Below are positions 11,970-21,960 of a stretch of 64,000 nt of DNA, piece by piece. Source of the DNA: Spirodela intermedia (lineage: Eukaryota; Streptophyta; Magnoliopsida; Alismatales; Araceae); contig LR746280.1 of NCBI GenBank assembly GCA_902729315.2, positions 681,001 through 745,000 on the forward strand, given 5' to 3'. The stretch's first letter is position 1; every line of letters starts with the position of its first letter. The notes under the pieces were generated by a model, which saw only the letters and a list, made by a program, of their open reading frames with translations, searched no databases and was not told the origin of the DNA. The translations under genes were made by a program, and so were the position numbers.

Positions 11970-12370
11970 TTAGGGGAAGCAAATTTGATTGTGATGTGAA
12001 GTGTAGAGTGAAAAATAGAGGAAAAATATATTAATTATAGTCTAATGTATACCATCAGTGAAACATCATTTAATACCTCTAGTTATTGAGACTACATGAA
12101 AGAAAGCATAAATAGAATAAGAAAAACTTGTTCTTTTTGACCCATTACTTGTGTAGAATAGTGATATGTAGGACAATATGCAGGTGTACAAATAAAATGA
12201 AAAACTAGTTATAAATCACATTTTAGTTCAATTAGGCCCTTTGACTTTAACTGATTTCCTCTCTTATCAATAAACTCTCCTACTTCCAAATATCTTCAAG
12301 TAAAATGAATAGGTTAGCTTTCTATCTCATATGGATGAACAGCAACTAAATAGATGACATGACATGGAGT
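11970..12370. repeat. direct repeat copy 1 of 2 (about 350-400 bp, offset about 950-990)
   Basis: Shares a series of landmarks with 12963-13305: GAAGTGTAGAGTGAAAAATAGAGG, GACAATATGCAGGTG, ATCACATTTTAGTT, AGGCCCTTTGA, and ATAGGTTAGCTTT. The offset drifts from about 990 to 950 bp through indels. It is non-coding. The pair could be the LTRs of a short decayed element or an old duplication. Confidence 0.7.
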
Positions 12371-12962
12371 TATTGAATCTAGACTAACATACCCTTATTA
12401 GATAATTCTGTCAAATCTTTTATCAATATTTGCCAATCAATGGGTCTCAGGAGATGATTGGCTGACAGAAGCATTGGTTATAGGCCTTCATGCCAACATC
12501 ATTTATAAGTTTTTCGTTTCTTGGGGTTTCCTTGAGATTAAATCAATTTCTATTGAGCTAGTAGTTCTTCCTTTGTACAATTTTTTTGAGTTTTACCACT
12601 TTTTCTGAACATGTTATTTTGATACCTCCCCATCTTGTGATAACCATTAAATAGTGAATTGTGTTTTATTGTATTTAAAAAAATGTGAGCCTTATATCTA
12701 CAGAAAAATAAGGTTTATCCTGATATGATGCACTCTTCAGCTTCTTCTTAAATACATGGATTTAGAGAAGTGATCTGGAATGTTTAGTGCCAACAAATCA
12801 ATTGGCTAACAAAAAGGCCAAGACAACTGATGAATTATCAAGTTTTTTAAGAAAAGAAGGAATTTATCAGCATTCATAGGATCTAAATATGGCTATTCTC
12901 CAATCTATTTCTGCACAATTTATTGCCATAGTTGGAAATTTTTATTCAAAATGATGAACCCT

Positions 12963-13305
12963 CTTGTAAAAAGTAAATTTCAGATTGTAATCTGAAGTAT
13001 AGATTAAAAAATAGAGAAAGAGAAATTCTTGAATAAGAGTGTGGTGCATATAATTAGTGAAATATGTTTGAAAAATTATATTTACTTTTTTGACCTATTT
13101 ATTACTAGAATAATAATATACACAACAATATGCAGATGCATGTGAATAACTAGATTAAAAATCACAATTTAGTTTAATGAGGCCCTTGAATTTGGCTTAA
13201 TTTCTCTTGATCAATAACTCCCCTTCCTCCACATAAAGAATAGATTAGCTTTTTAGCACATATTGATGAATGTCAGCAAAATAAATCACATGATCAGGAT
13301 TCACT
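12963..13305. repeat. direct repeat copy 2 of 2
   Basis: Partner of 11970-12370. Matching landmarks are GAAGTATAGATTAAAAAATAG, ACAATATGCAGATG, ATCACAATTTAGTT, AGGCCCTTGAA and ATAGATTAGCTTT. No polypurine tract or primer site was identified beside either copy. Confidence 0.7.
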
Positions 13306-14260
13306 CCATTGAAGTGGCTCAAAGAGAAAGAACCGAAATCTCATAATCCATGGCCTAAAAAAAAAAGAAGAATATTTTCAAAGACTAAATCCTTGAGAAA
13401 ATAATTTTTTAGTTGAAAAATTCTTTCACGTTGACTCTTCTATGATTCAAAAAAAAAGATGGGAATGGGAAGACTGTCCTACATTTTGGGACTTATGAAA
13501 CTTAATGAATTAGTTGGCCAGGTTACCATAGACCAGCTCATCAATCTTGGTAAGAACAAAATTATTTCTATCATAAAAACTAATATTTCATGTATTTAAC
13601 AAATCCTTGTTCCATCAAGTTCCTTGTCTTGGTGGTAGTGGAGAGTGGGAGGGCATTGAGTTTAGACCCTCACCAAATACCTTTGATTAAGTAGATACCT
13701 CTAATCTGCTTATTTCAAATTACTCTATTTTTTCACTCTTAGTTTCCATATCAAAACTCCAATTAATTTTCCTTGTTGTCTGTTTGTTAGAGCCTTGGAA
13801 AATCATATGAAGGAAACACCACAACAATACCATGTTGCAAGGGATGGATTAAACTCTCTAATTCATTTATGGGCTATATCCATTCACCAATAACTGGTTT
13901 TGGAAACATTCCAATAGTGGTACGGCCTGAAATGGCCTCAGAATGAGGCAAAATCATCCACCATTCACCCATTAAGTCTTCTAATGATATCCAAAAATAT
14001 TTTGTAAAAACCTATTTATGCATTCTTATCTCATTAACTTAAAAGTATCTATTAGTGGTCAATGCATTATTCATTCAACTACCTATGCTGTTTTTGCATC
14101 GTCCACCACCCCTATAGTGACATTGGGGGCTTTGATCAAATCATGAAGCCTTGTTGACAGAGAGAGCATCAATAGGATCTTCTCCCCTAAGAGGTTTATC
14201 AGGTGCACTAGTATTGGGAGCATTGGCCTTGCTCCCTCTCCAAGCTCGGGTGGCAGAAAC
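13306..14260. other. intergenic, left flank of the copia element
   Basis: No recognised gene. The last 150 bases before the copia insertion are richer in GC than their surroundings. They may belong to the same ancestral sequence as 19063 onward, which the insertion has separated. Confidence 0.35.
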
Positions 14261-14546
14261 TGTTAGTATTTAATGCAAAAGTATTTCTTTTTGTCTATAT
14301 TAGACCTTTTTTGTCTTTTAGTAAGCTAAAGTTGCCATCTCCTTTGGTGGGCCATAAGTGACCAATCCATTTAATGTGTGGCTATAAATACTCTTCTCTC
14401 TCTCATCTTATATAGAATTTCTCATTTTTGTCCTTTCCTAGGGTTTGTGAGCATGCGAACCGTCTTCTCTCTTACTATCTCTCTCATTTATTTTCTCTCC
14501 CAAACAATTGCTTCTCTTGCAGGTTTATTCTGCTATTTTTCCTACA
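14261..14546 (+). repeat. 5' LTR of the copia element (286 bp)
   Basis: Starts TGTTAG and ends CCTACA. It carries a TATA motif (TATAAATA, 14383-14390) followed by a CT-rich stretch, so it likely contains the element promoter. It is 23 bp longer than the 3' LTR because of a segment around 14319-14345 absent from the other copy. Confidence 0.95.
14383..14390 (+). promoter_or_regulatory. TATA box of the copia 5' LTR
   Basis: TATAAATA inside the LTR, about 160 bp before the LTR end and followed by a CT-rich start-site-like tract. The same motif is present in the 3' LTR at 18895-18902. Confidence 0.6.
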
Positions 14547-14548
14547 AG

Positions 14549-14560
14549 TAGTATCAGAGC
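14549..14560 (+). other. tRNA-iMet primer binding site
   Basis: TAGTATCAGAGC lies two bases after the 5' LTR. The usual plant copia site is TGGTATCAGAGC, complementary to the 3' end of initiator methionine tRNA, so one base is changed. Confidence 0.85.
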
Positions 14561-14734
14561 TCTAGGTTTGCATATTGGGTGTTGGTTTTTCTGTGGAGCG
14601 GCCAGCATCATCCAAAGATAAGAAATTCAAGATTTGTGAAATTTATTTGGGGTTTTTGGAGATTTCTTGTCATAGCAAGGATTTTGAAGATTTGAATCAA
14701 CATTTACGTGGAGAAGAATCATCACTACAGTGAA

Positions 14735-15730
14735 ATGGCAAATGGTAATCCCCTAAACCTATCACAGCCTCTTGTTCTTTTTTTAATGGAGAAAATACGA
14801 TTTTTGGAGTATCAAAATGTAGATATTTTTTATTTCTCAAGACTTATGGGAGTTAGTTGAGAGTGGAAATAAAGAAGGAGAGACTTCAAGACAAGAAAAT
14901 AAGGAATTTCGAAAAAAGGATGCTAAGGTATTATTAGTTTTACAGCAATCAACTTCAGAAGTAATTTTTCCACAAATTATTAATGCATCAAGTTCATTTG
15001 AAGCTTGAAAAATTTTGAAAGATGAATTTCATGGTGATAACATTGTTATAAATATGAAGCTTCAAACTCTTTGTCGAGAATTTGAAAATATTTTTATGAA
15101 ATCAGATGAATTAGTACATGATTTATTTTCTATAGTTGCCATTATTATAAATCAAATGAGAATATTTGGTGAAGATATTTCTGAAAAAAGAATTGTTGAA
15201 AAAATTTTAAGAAGTTTGCCTTCTAAATTTTATCATCTTATTGCTACCATTGAACAATCTAAGGATTTATCTATTTATAGCCAAAATGAGTTAATTGGAG
15301 CATTGTTAGCATAGGAATAACAGACTAATAGACAGAAGAAAAAATCTATTGAACAATCATTCTAAGCAAAGGTTGAAATTTCAAATAATGAGAAAAATAG
15401 TGAAGGTACATCTACACAACAAGGACATGGTAGAAGAGACTATCAAAATAGAGGTCATGGAAGAGGACATAGTAGATCATATTATGGGCAACAAAGAAAG
15501 GATGAAAGAAATCAACAAAATCAAAAACCAAATTACAAGATTATGTAATGTTATTTTTGTAAGAAATATGGTCACATTGAAGCATATTGTTATGAAAAGG
15601 TAAAACAATAATAAAACATGAGAGAAGAGAATTCTAAACCAATGTGTAATTTTTACAAGTATGATCATATTGAAGCAAATTGTTGGGACAAGAAAAAGGA
15701 GCAAGCAAATATTGTTGAAGAAAATGATTA
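14735..15730 (+). pseudogene. copia gag with zinc knuckle(s)
   Basis: Begins at ATG 14735 ('MANGNPLNLSQPLV'), then loses frame. The open piece 15015-15314 holds the gag core ('EILRSLP'-like 'EKILRSLPSKFYHLI'). A nucleic-acid-binding knuckle of the form C-X2-C-X4-H-X4-C lies at about 15548-15595 ('CYFCKKYGHIEAYC'). A second, degenerate knuckle follows at about 15643-15680 ('CNFYKYDHIEANC'), missing one residue and one cysteine. Several frameshifts make it non-functional. Confidence 0.85.
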
Positions 15731-15737
15731 AAATAAG

Positions 15738-18700
15738 TTGTTTATAACTAATATTTCTTCAAGCTCAAGTACATCAAATATATGTTTTATTGATAGTGGT
15801 TGCAACAATCATATGACAGGGGAAAAAGATTTATTTCAGAATATTGACACCTCTATGATTTGTGATGTTACTATTGGTGATGAAAATGGTGTGAAAATTA
15901 AAGTCATTGGTACTATTATTGTTCATACTAAATCAGGGGTACATACATTAATTTATGATATTTATTTTTTTCCAAAGTTGGCATATAATTTGCTTAGTGT
16001 GGGTCAATTATTAGAATGTGGCTTTATTGTTCATTTCAAATATGATAGATGTGTTATCAAGCATAAGAAGAGTGGCATGTCTCCAATGTTGATTCCTAAG
16101 GTTAGAAAGAGGATGTTTCCTCTTGATATTTCAAGACATTAATTTTGGCATAATTACAAAAGAAAATGATTTATCTTCACTTTGGCATATGCGTTATGGT
16201 CATTTAAACTTTAATGTATTAAATTATTACATCACAAGCATATGGTTACTGATTTACCTTCTATTTCAGCAAACGACAAAGTATGTGAAGGATGTGTTTA
16301 CAGTAAGCAACATTGATTATCATTTCCTATTGGCAATCATTGAGAGCAAAATTTCTCCTTAAATTATTACATGCTGATTTATGTGGTCCAATGGGGACAT
16401 TATCCTTAAATGGTAGTCGATATTTTTTATTGATTGTTGATGACTTCACACGTATGAGTTAGGTTTATTCTATTTCTCATAAATCTGAAGTATTTGAGAA
16501 GTTTATTTATTTCAAGGCTTTTGCTAAAAAATTAAGTGAGCATATTATTAAAACTCTTCGAACAGATCGAGGGAGAGAATTTATTTCTCATGAGTTTGAG
16601 TTATTTTGTAAGAAGCATGGAATTAAAAGACAACTCACTATTAGAAAAATTCTGGAGTAAAATGGTATTGTTGAAAGGAAGAATAGAACTATTGTGGAAA
16701 TGGTTAAAAGTATACTTAGTGAGTCTAATGATTTTTAGGTTGAAGGCATTGCAACTTTGATTTATCTTTTAAATATGTCTCCTACAAAAGTGATGATGAA
16801 TATAACTCCTTATAAAGCTTGGTATCATCGAAAGCTTAATGTTGGTCATTTAAAAAAAATGGTTGCATATCTTACACTTTAATTGATGTTGATGATTGTG
16901 ATAAGATGGACAAAAAGAGTGAAAAATGTATTTTTCTTGGATATAGTGATGTGAGTAAGGGTTATTGACTATATAATCCTGAAACAAAAATATTATTGAT
17001 TCGTCGTGATATTATATTTGATGAATATGTTTGCTGGAATCAAAATGCAGATCCAATTCGTCAAATTTCCTCTTGTGAAAATAGACAGAAAATTATGCAA
17101 AATGATGAAAAGTCAATAGGTGACGCTTCTATTTCATGTGTCACACCTTCAAGATCTTCTTCAAGAAATGCAAGTAGTATTAATGGCCAAAATGATTCAA
17201 GTCTAGAATCATTAAGCCCACAAAAGATGAAATTTTTATGTGATATTTATGAATCATGTCCTTTTACTCTTATGATTGTATAACCAACAAGCTATAAAGA
17301 GGCACAAGGCAAAGATGAATGGGAGAAGGCAATGTGAGAAGAAATTACAGCAATTGAGAAGAGTGACACATGGAAGTTGGTGGATTTACCACAAAAGACA
17401 AAAGTAATTAGAGTCAAGTGAGTTTACAAAGTGAAGTATAAACTGGATGGTAATGTTCAAAAATACAAAGCAAGGTTAGTAGTGAATGGATATGCACAGC
17501 AACAAGGTATTGATTACTTTGAATCATTTTCTTCGGTTGCAAGATTTGAAACAGTCATATTGTTTTTGCTATGGCAGCTCAAATGAAATGAAAAGTTTTT
17601 CTATTTGATGTTAAATCAGTATTTTTGAATATTTATTTGAATGAAGATATATATATTGAGCAACTAATAGGTTTTATTCTTGAAGGAAAAGAGAACAAAG
17701 TGTATAAATTAAAGAAGTCACTTTATGACTTTAAACAAGCACCAAGAGCATGGTATAGTAGACTTGATTCATATTTTCACAAGTATCACTTTTATAGAAA
17801 TGAGAATGAGCCAACACTTTATATCAAGACTCAAGATAAAGATATTTTGATCGTATGTGTATATGTTGATGATCTTATATATATACTGGATCTTCTTTGT
17901 CACTTTCAGATTTCAAGAATGGTATGATGGTTGAATTTGATACAACAAATTTGGGAGTGTTTCATTACTTTCTTGGACTTCAAATTATTCAAAATAATCA
18001 TATATATTTATTTCACAAGAGAAATATGCATATGGCTTGCTAAAAAAATTTAATATGTTTCATTGCAAGACTTTCTCTACTCCTATGAATATAAATGATA
18101 AATTATGTCTTGCTGATAGGACTACAAAAATAAATGAATACTTTTATAGAAGCATTGTTGGTGGTTTGATGTATTTTAACTCATACTTTTCAGTTAGTTT
18201 GATTTCAAAGTTTATGCACTCACCATTTGTTCATCATCTTAGAGTAGCAAAAAGAATACTTCAATATGTGTGTGGCACTATAATTATGAAATTCTATATC
18301 AACATGTTGCTTAATTTATTTTTCTGATTATTCAGATAGTGATTGGGTAAATTCCATTGATGACAAAAAAAGTACAAGTGGTTTTGTTTTCAGCTTTGGT
18401 TCAGGTGTAATCTCATGGATTTCTAAGAAACAAGAATCTACAGCATTATCATCTTCTGAAGCTGAATATATTACTGCACCATTGGCTGCACAACAAACAA
18501 TATAGATGAGAAAGATTTTACAAGATATTAATATTCCATAGTCAATGCCTACAGTGATGTATTGTGACAACATGTCAACTATTTCTATGATGAAGAATCT
18601 AATATTTCATAGAAGAGCAAAGCATGTTGAGATAAGGCATCCTTTTATTCGAGATTTAGTTGCCAAAAATTTTATTGAAATGAAATTCTGTTCAACATTG

Positions 18701-18790
18701 GATCAAGTGGCAGGTGGCTTTACGAAGGTGCTGGGACATTCTAAATTCGTGAAATTTAGAGAAGCTCTTGGTCTTAAACGTTTTTGGATT
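15738..18790 (+). pseudogene. copia pol: protease, integrase, reverse transcriptase, RNase H
   Basis: The protease is at 15738-16140 (D-S-G at 'FIDSGCNNHMTG', then 'LAYNLLSVGQL'). The GAG-pre-integrase is at 16170-16330 ('LWHMRYGHL'). The integrase core is at 16370-16800 ('HADLCGPMG', 'LIVDDFTR', 'LRTDRGREF'). The reverse transcriptase is at 17300-17980 ('KARLVVNGYAQQQGIDY', catalytic 'YVDDLIYI'). RNase H is at 18330-18760 ('SGFVFSFGS', 'SSSEAEY', 'KHVEIRHPFIRD'). Family order is normal copia. In-frame stops and frameshifts occur between and within domains, so no polyprotein can be made. Confidence 0.93.
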
Positions 18791-18799
18791 AAGGGGGAG
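18788..18799 (+). other. polypurine tract of the copia element
   Basis: ATTAAGGGGGAG directly before the 3' LTR start TGTTAG, the expected plus-strand priming site. Confidence 0.9.
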
Positions 18800-19062
18800 T
18801 GTTAGTATTTAATGCGAAAGTATTTCTTTTCGTCTATATTAGGCCTTTTTTGTCTTTTAGTGGGCCATAAGTGGCCAGTCCATTTAATGTGTGGCTATAA
18901 ATACTCTTCTCTCTCTCTCATTTTATATAGAATTTCTCATTTTCGTCCTTTTCTAGGGTTTGTGAGCACGCGGAACCGTCTCCTCTCTTACTATCTCTCC
19001 CATCTATTTTCTCTCCCGAACGATTGCTTCTCTTGCAGGTTTATTCCGCTATTTTTCCTACA
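18800..19062 (+). repeat. 3' LTR of the copia element (263 bp)
   Basis: Aligns with the 5' LTR along its length with scattered substitutions, many of C/T or G/A type, and one missing segment after TTTTAGT. It ends CCTACA, then the target-duplication remnant GAATC. Confidence 0.95.
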
Positions 19063-19789
19063 GAATCCCCAGGGAGGCCTCCGACTCAACAATGGCTTCT
19101 CTGGAGGCCGTACTATCTGACTCACAGGCCAGTGCTCCGCCCTGGTCGCGGAGCTGACAGGCGCGGAATTTCCTCCGAATCAACTCGTGCAGATAAAGCA
19201 GCTCAACCAGAACCTTGAGAGCATGTAGGTGCTGCTTATGAGACTCAGGACCCAGATCTCATCTGTGGATCTAAAGGCTCCAGGAATGAGTTTAATGGGC
19301 AGTGGTCGTGGTGGCCAGCGGCTGCGGCTCACTTTCTCCGGTGGCAGCAGCGGGGGTCAGGTACGACATATGATGAAAAGATTTGCAGGTGAGGAGATGT
19401 TACCGGTGTGTTATTGAGGGTGCTGAAGCACCCTCGGGCCCTGAGAGGAAGAGTACAGAAACATGGTTGAATATCTGAGGGCTGCACTTTCGGAATTTGG
19501 TATGTTTGTGGGACATTTGTTGGAAGGAGAAGGGGAAGATTTGCCAAGAATTTTTCAGTGGGTTTGTTGCATCTCCTTGTCACTTCTCTTTGTAAGCTTT
19601 CATCTTCACTAGGGCTGCGTACGAAGCTGGCAGAAATTTTGTGATCAATAAATGTGTCTTTCATCCTCCTTGTGGCCTTTAATTTCCATCTGGGTTGCCA
19701 ATTTATCGAGAGGAGAACTGACAACACGCGGCGGCGCAACTGTTATCCTTCGGTGACGATTTCGGCTAGCTGGTCGCCGGCAGTGAAAG
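19063..19789. other. right flank of the copia insertion, possible host gene fragment
   Basis: GC content rises sharply here. Two antisense frames look coding-like over 19070-19260. The plus strand reads 'LTGAEFPPNQLVQIKQL' with a stop soon after. The minus strand reads 'HALKVLVELLYLHELIRRK' and stays open for about 60 codons. I recognise neither. From 19430 to 19700 the plus strand resembles a 3'UTR (no frame, T-rich, AATAAATG at about 19648). It may be part of a gene interrupted by the copia element. Confidence 0.3.
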
Positions 19790-19933
19790 AGAGAGAGGGA
19801 GAGGGACAGACAGACAGACAGACAGAGAGACAGAAACAGAGACACAGAGAGAGGGAGAGGGTGTGTGTGTGTCAGAGAGAGAGAGAGAGAGGAAGAGAGA
19901 GGGAGGGGGAGAGAGAGAAAGAGGAATAGGAAA

Positions 19934-19968
<35 letters not shown>

Positions 19969-19988
19969 GAGGGAGAGGAAGAGAGAGG

Positions 19989-20027
<39 letters not shown>

Positions 20028-20236
20028 AGAGAGAGAGAGGGAGAGGGAGAGAAGAGAGACAGACAGACAGAGACAGAGACAGAGAGAGACAGAGAGGAAG
20101 AGAGAGGGAGGGAGAGAGAGAGGGAGGGAGGGAGACGAAGAGACAGGGAGGGAGAGAAAGAGGGAGGGAGAGAGAGAGAGAGGGAGGGAGGGAGGGAGAC
20201 GAAGAGACAGGGAGGGAGAGAGAGAGAGAGGGAGGG

Positions 20237-20283
<47 letters not shown>

Positions 20284-20486
20284 GGAGGGGGGGAGAGGGA
20301 GAGAGGGAGAGAGAGGGGGGGAAAGGGTGAGAGAGAGAGAGAGAGGGAGAGGAAGAGGAAGAGAGAGGGAGGGGGGAGAGGGAGAGAGAGAGGGGGAAAG
20401 GGTGAGAGAGAGAGAGAGAGGGAGATGAAGAGGAAGAGAGAGGGAGGGGGGAGAGGGAGAGAGGGAGAGAGAGAGGGGGAAAGGGT

Positions 20487-20521
<35 letters not shown>

Positions 20522-20633
20522 GGAGGAAGGGAGAGGAAGAGATAGGGGGGGAGAGCGGGAGAGGGAGGGGGAAACGGAGAGAGAGAGAGAGATAGAGAGA
20601 GAGGGAGAGGAGGAGAGAGGTAGTGGGAGAGAG

Positions 20634-20670
<37 letters not shown>
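19790..20670. repeat. 0.9-kb polypurine tract, (GA)n with (GACA)n and GGGA blocks
   Basis: Nearly pure purine strand. It starts with GACA repeats (19805-19830, 19940-19970, 20055-20095) and passes into GAGA with GGGAGGGA blocks. Higher-order units recur: a block ending GACGAAGAGACAGGGAGGGAGAG occurs at about 20130 and 20200, and a GGGGGAAAGGGTGAGAGAG block recurs at about 20318, 20392 and 20476. All long frames here (R/E- or S/L-only) are artefacts. Confidence 0.97.
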
Positions 20671-20671
<1 letters not shown>

Positions 20672-20876
20672 GGGCTCTAAATCTTAAAAATAAACAGAAA
20701 CAGAATTCAAGCCGACGATCTAACACGAAAGCCAGTGGAGATCACAAGCTTCTTGCGGAAAAGCCCGCCGTTGTTACTGTCGCATCGATAAGTGAGGTTA
20801 TAGGCTCAAAGCTGTAATCTTGGACGCTGTCGGAGGAGGGCGTTGAGGGGTAGGCCTAACCACACGTCAAAAGGAG

Positions 20877-20884
20877 TATAAATA
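20877..20884 (+). promoter_or_regulatory. TATA box upstream of the MED26-like gene
   Basis: TATAAATA about 260 bp before the ATG at 21145, followed by a CT-rich leader (20960-21110). The position suits a start site near 20910 and a leader of roughly 230 nt. Confidence 0.5.
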
Positions 20885-21144
20885 CAAATAACAAATATGC
20901 GATGGTAATTGAGTTAGATATACCTGACAGGTGAAGTTCGCGCCAAGGGTTTAAACAGTCCTCTCTCTACCAGTATTTCCCGCCCTTCTCCCCCCTCCAC
21001 CCATCTTCTTCTCCTTCTTGCTCCCCCATCCCTCTTCCCTCATCTCCTCGGCTCTCCTTCTCCACCCCTCTTTCCCTTCCGATCCTATTTTTCCCAGAAG
21101 AGAGAGAGGATCTCTGATCATTCGTGAGCCACCGTCAGTTAGAA

Positions 21145-21960
21145 ATGGCGAAGGAGATCCCTGAGCTGGACTACTGGAGGAAGTTCTTCCGCTGCGCCAC
21201 CCCGGATATCTTCCATGTGATCGACCAGGCGATCCGGGTGGCCGCAGCGGACTCCCCCGCAGAGCTTTGTCGCCGCAGGGATCGCATCGCCGAGAAGCTC
21301 TTCTCACCTCACCCGCCCGAGCTCTCGCGATGCGACGAACCCACAAGGAACGGGCTCCCTGAGAAGAAAGTAGATCTGGATCGCATCGGCCGGGAGAAGC
21401 AGATCAAGGCTGGTAGTAACGGCGGCGCCCCCCAGGCTGGAGAGGCCGTGACAGATCCCACAAAGACGGAGACCAGGAGCCAGATCATTAGGGATATATT
21501 GAAGATTACGGAGACTCTGCTACAGGACAAAGCTCTTATGGTTCGGTTCTTCAATCTTTTCCACTCCTTCGAGTTTCTCTTTAATAGCTGGAATCGTTCT
21601 GCTTCAGGCGATTTTTCCGCAACGATTCATTCACAAGACGTCCTTTTTCGTTATTTTTCATTAAACGCAGACGACCGACGACGCCGCCGAAATGGCGGTC
21701 CGAGACAAAGTTGAAAACTCCAAGAGGAAGCTCCACGCTGGGTACCAGAAAGCCAGCGACGGTGAGTGGATTTCTACTTTCTGCCGTAGAGGATGAACAA
21801 GCTTTTTATGTTAAGATAGAGCCAACGATGGGACGCTAACCGGGGGACGCCGTCTTTCTCCGGGAGTGCAGCGAAGAAGATGAGGATGGTTCACATCGTG
21901 TCGCTGAAGGACGCACCTAAGCCGGGGCCCGATCCCAAGGAACCACGACGCTGGCGTTGA
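21145..21960 (+). pseudogene. MED26b-like gene missing the TFIIS-N domain
   Basis: Family role: MED26 is a Mediator subunit that joins Mediator to the elongation machinery in the nucleus. The N-terminal exon starts at ATG 21145 ('MAKEIPELDYWRKFFRCATP', then 'VIDQAIRVAA' and 'CRRRDRIAEKLF'), matching the plant MED26b N-terminus. It continues to about 21540 ('IIRDILKITETLL'). Normally the TFIIS-N helical domain and a long linker follow. Here the sequence goes straight to a CGCAG acceptor, the penultimate exon 21671-21761 ('KVENSKRKLHAGYQKASD'), a GTGAGT intron, and the last exon 21872-21960 ('AKKMRMVHIVSLKDAP', stop TGA). No good donor is seen after 21540; the first exon frame reads on to a stop at 21712. 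The middle exons have been deleted, so this is a truncated gene or pseudogene. Intact family members are usually 350-450 aa. Confidence 0.75.

Larger units (their letters stand above)
14261..19062 (+). mobile_element. complete Ty1/copia LTR retrotransposon, decayed
   Basis: All structural parts are visible. The LTRs are 14261-14546 and 18800-19062, both TGTTAG...CCTACA. A primer site at 14549-14560 has one mismatch to the initiator methionine tRNA complement. A polypurine tract, AAGGGGGAG, lies directly before the 3' LTR. Flanking bases GAAAC (14256-14260) and GAATC (19063-19067) are an imperfect 5-bp target duplication. Domain order is gag, protease, integrase, reverse transcriptase, RNase H, which defines copia. 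Multiple stops and frameshifts break every domain, so it is not autonomous. The LTRs are still clearly alike apart from one 23-bp length difference, so it is younger than the gypsy remnant. Confidence 0.97.

Noticed and set aside
19863-20726. Frames of 155-284 codons on both strands
   Set aside because: They consist almost only of R/E/G or S/L codons from a purine tract; no domain, start context or codon bias supports a gene.
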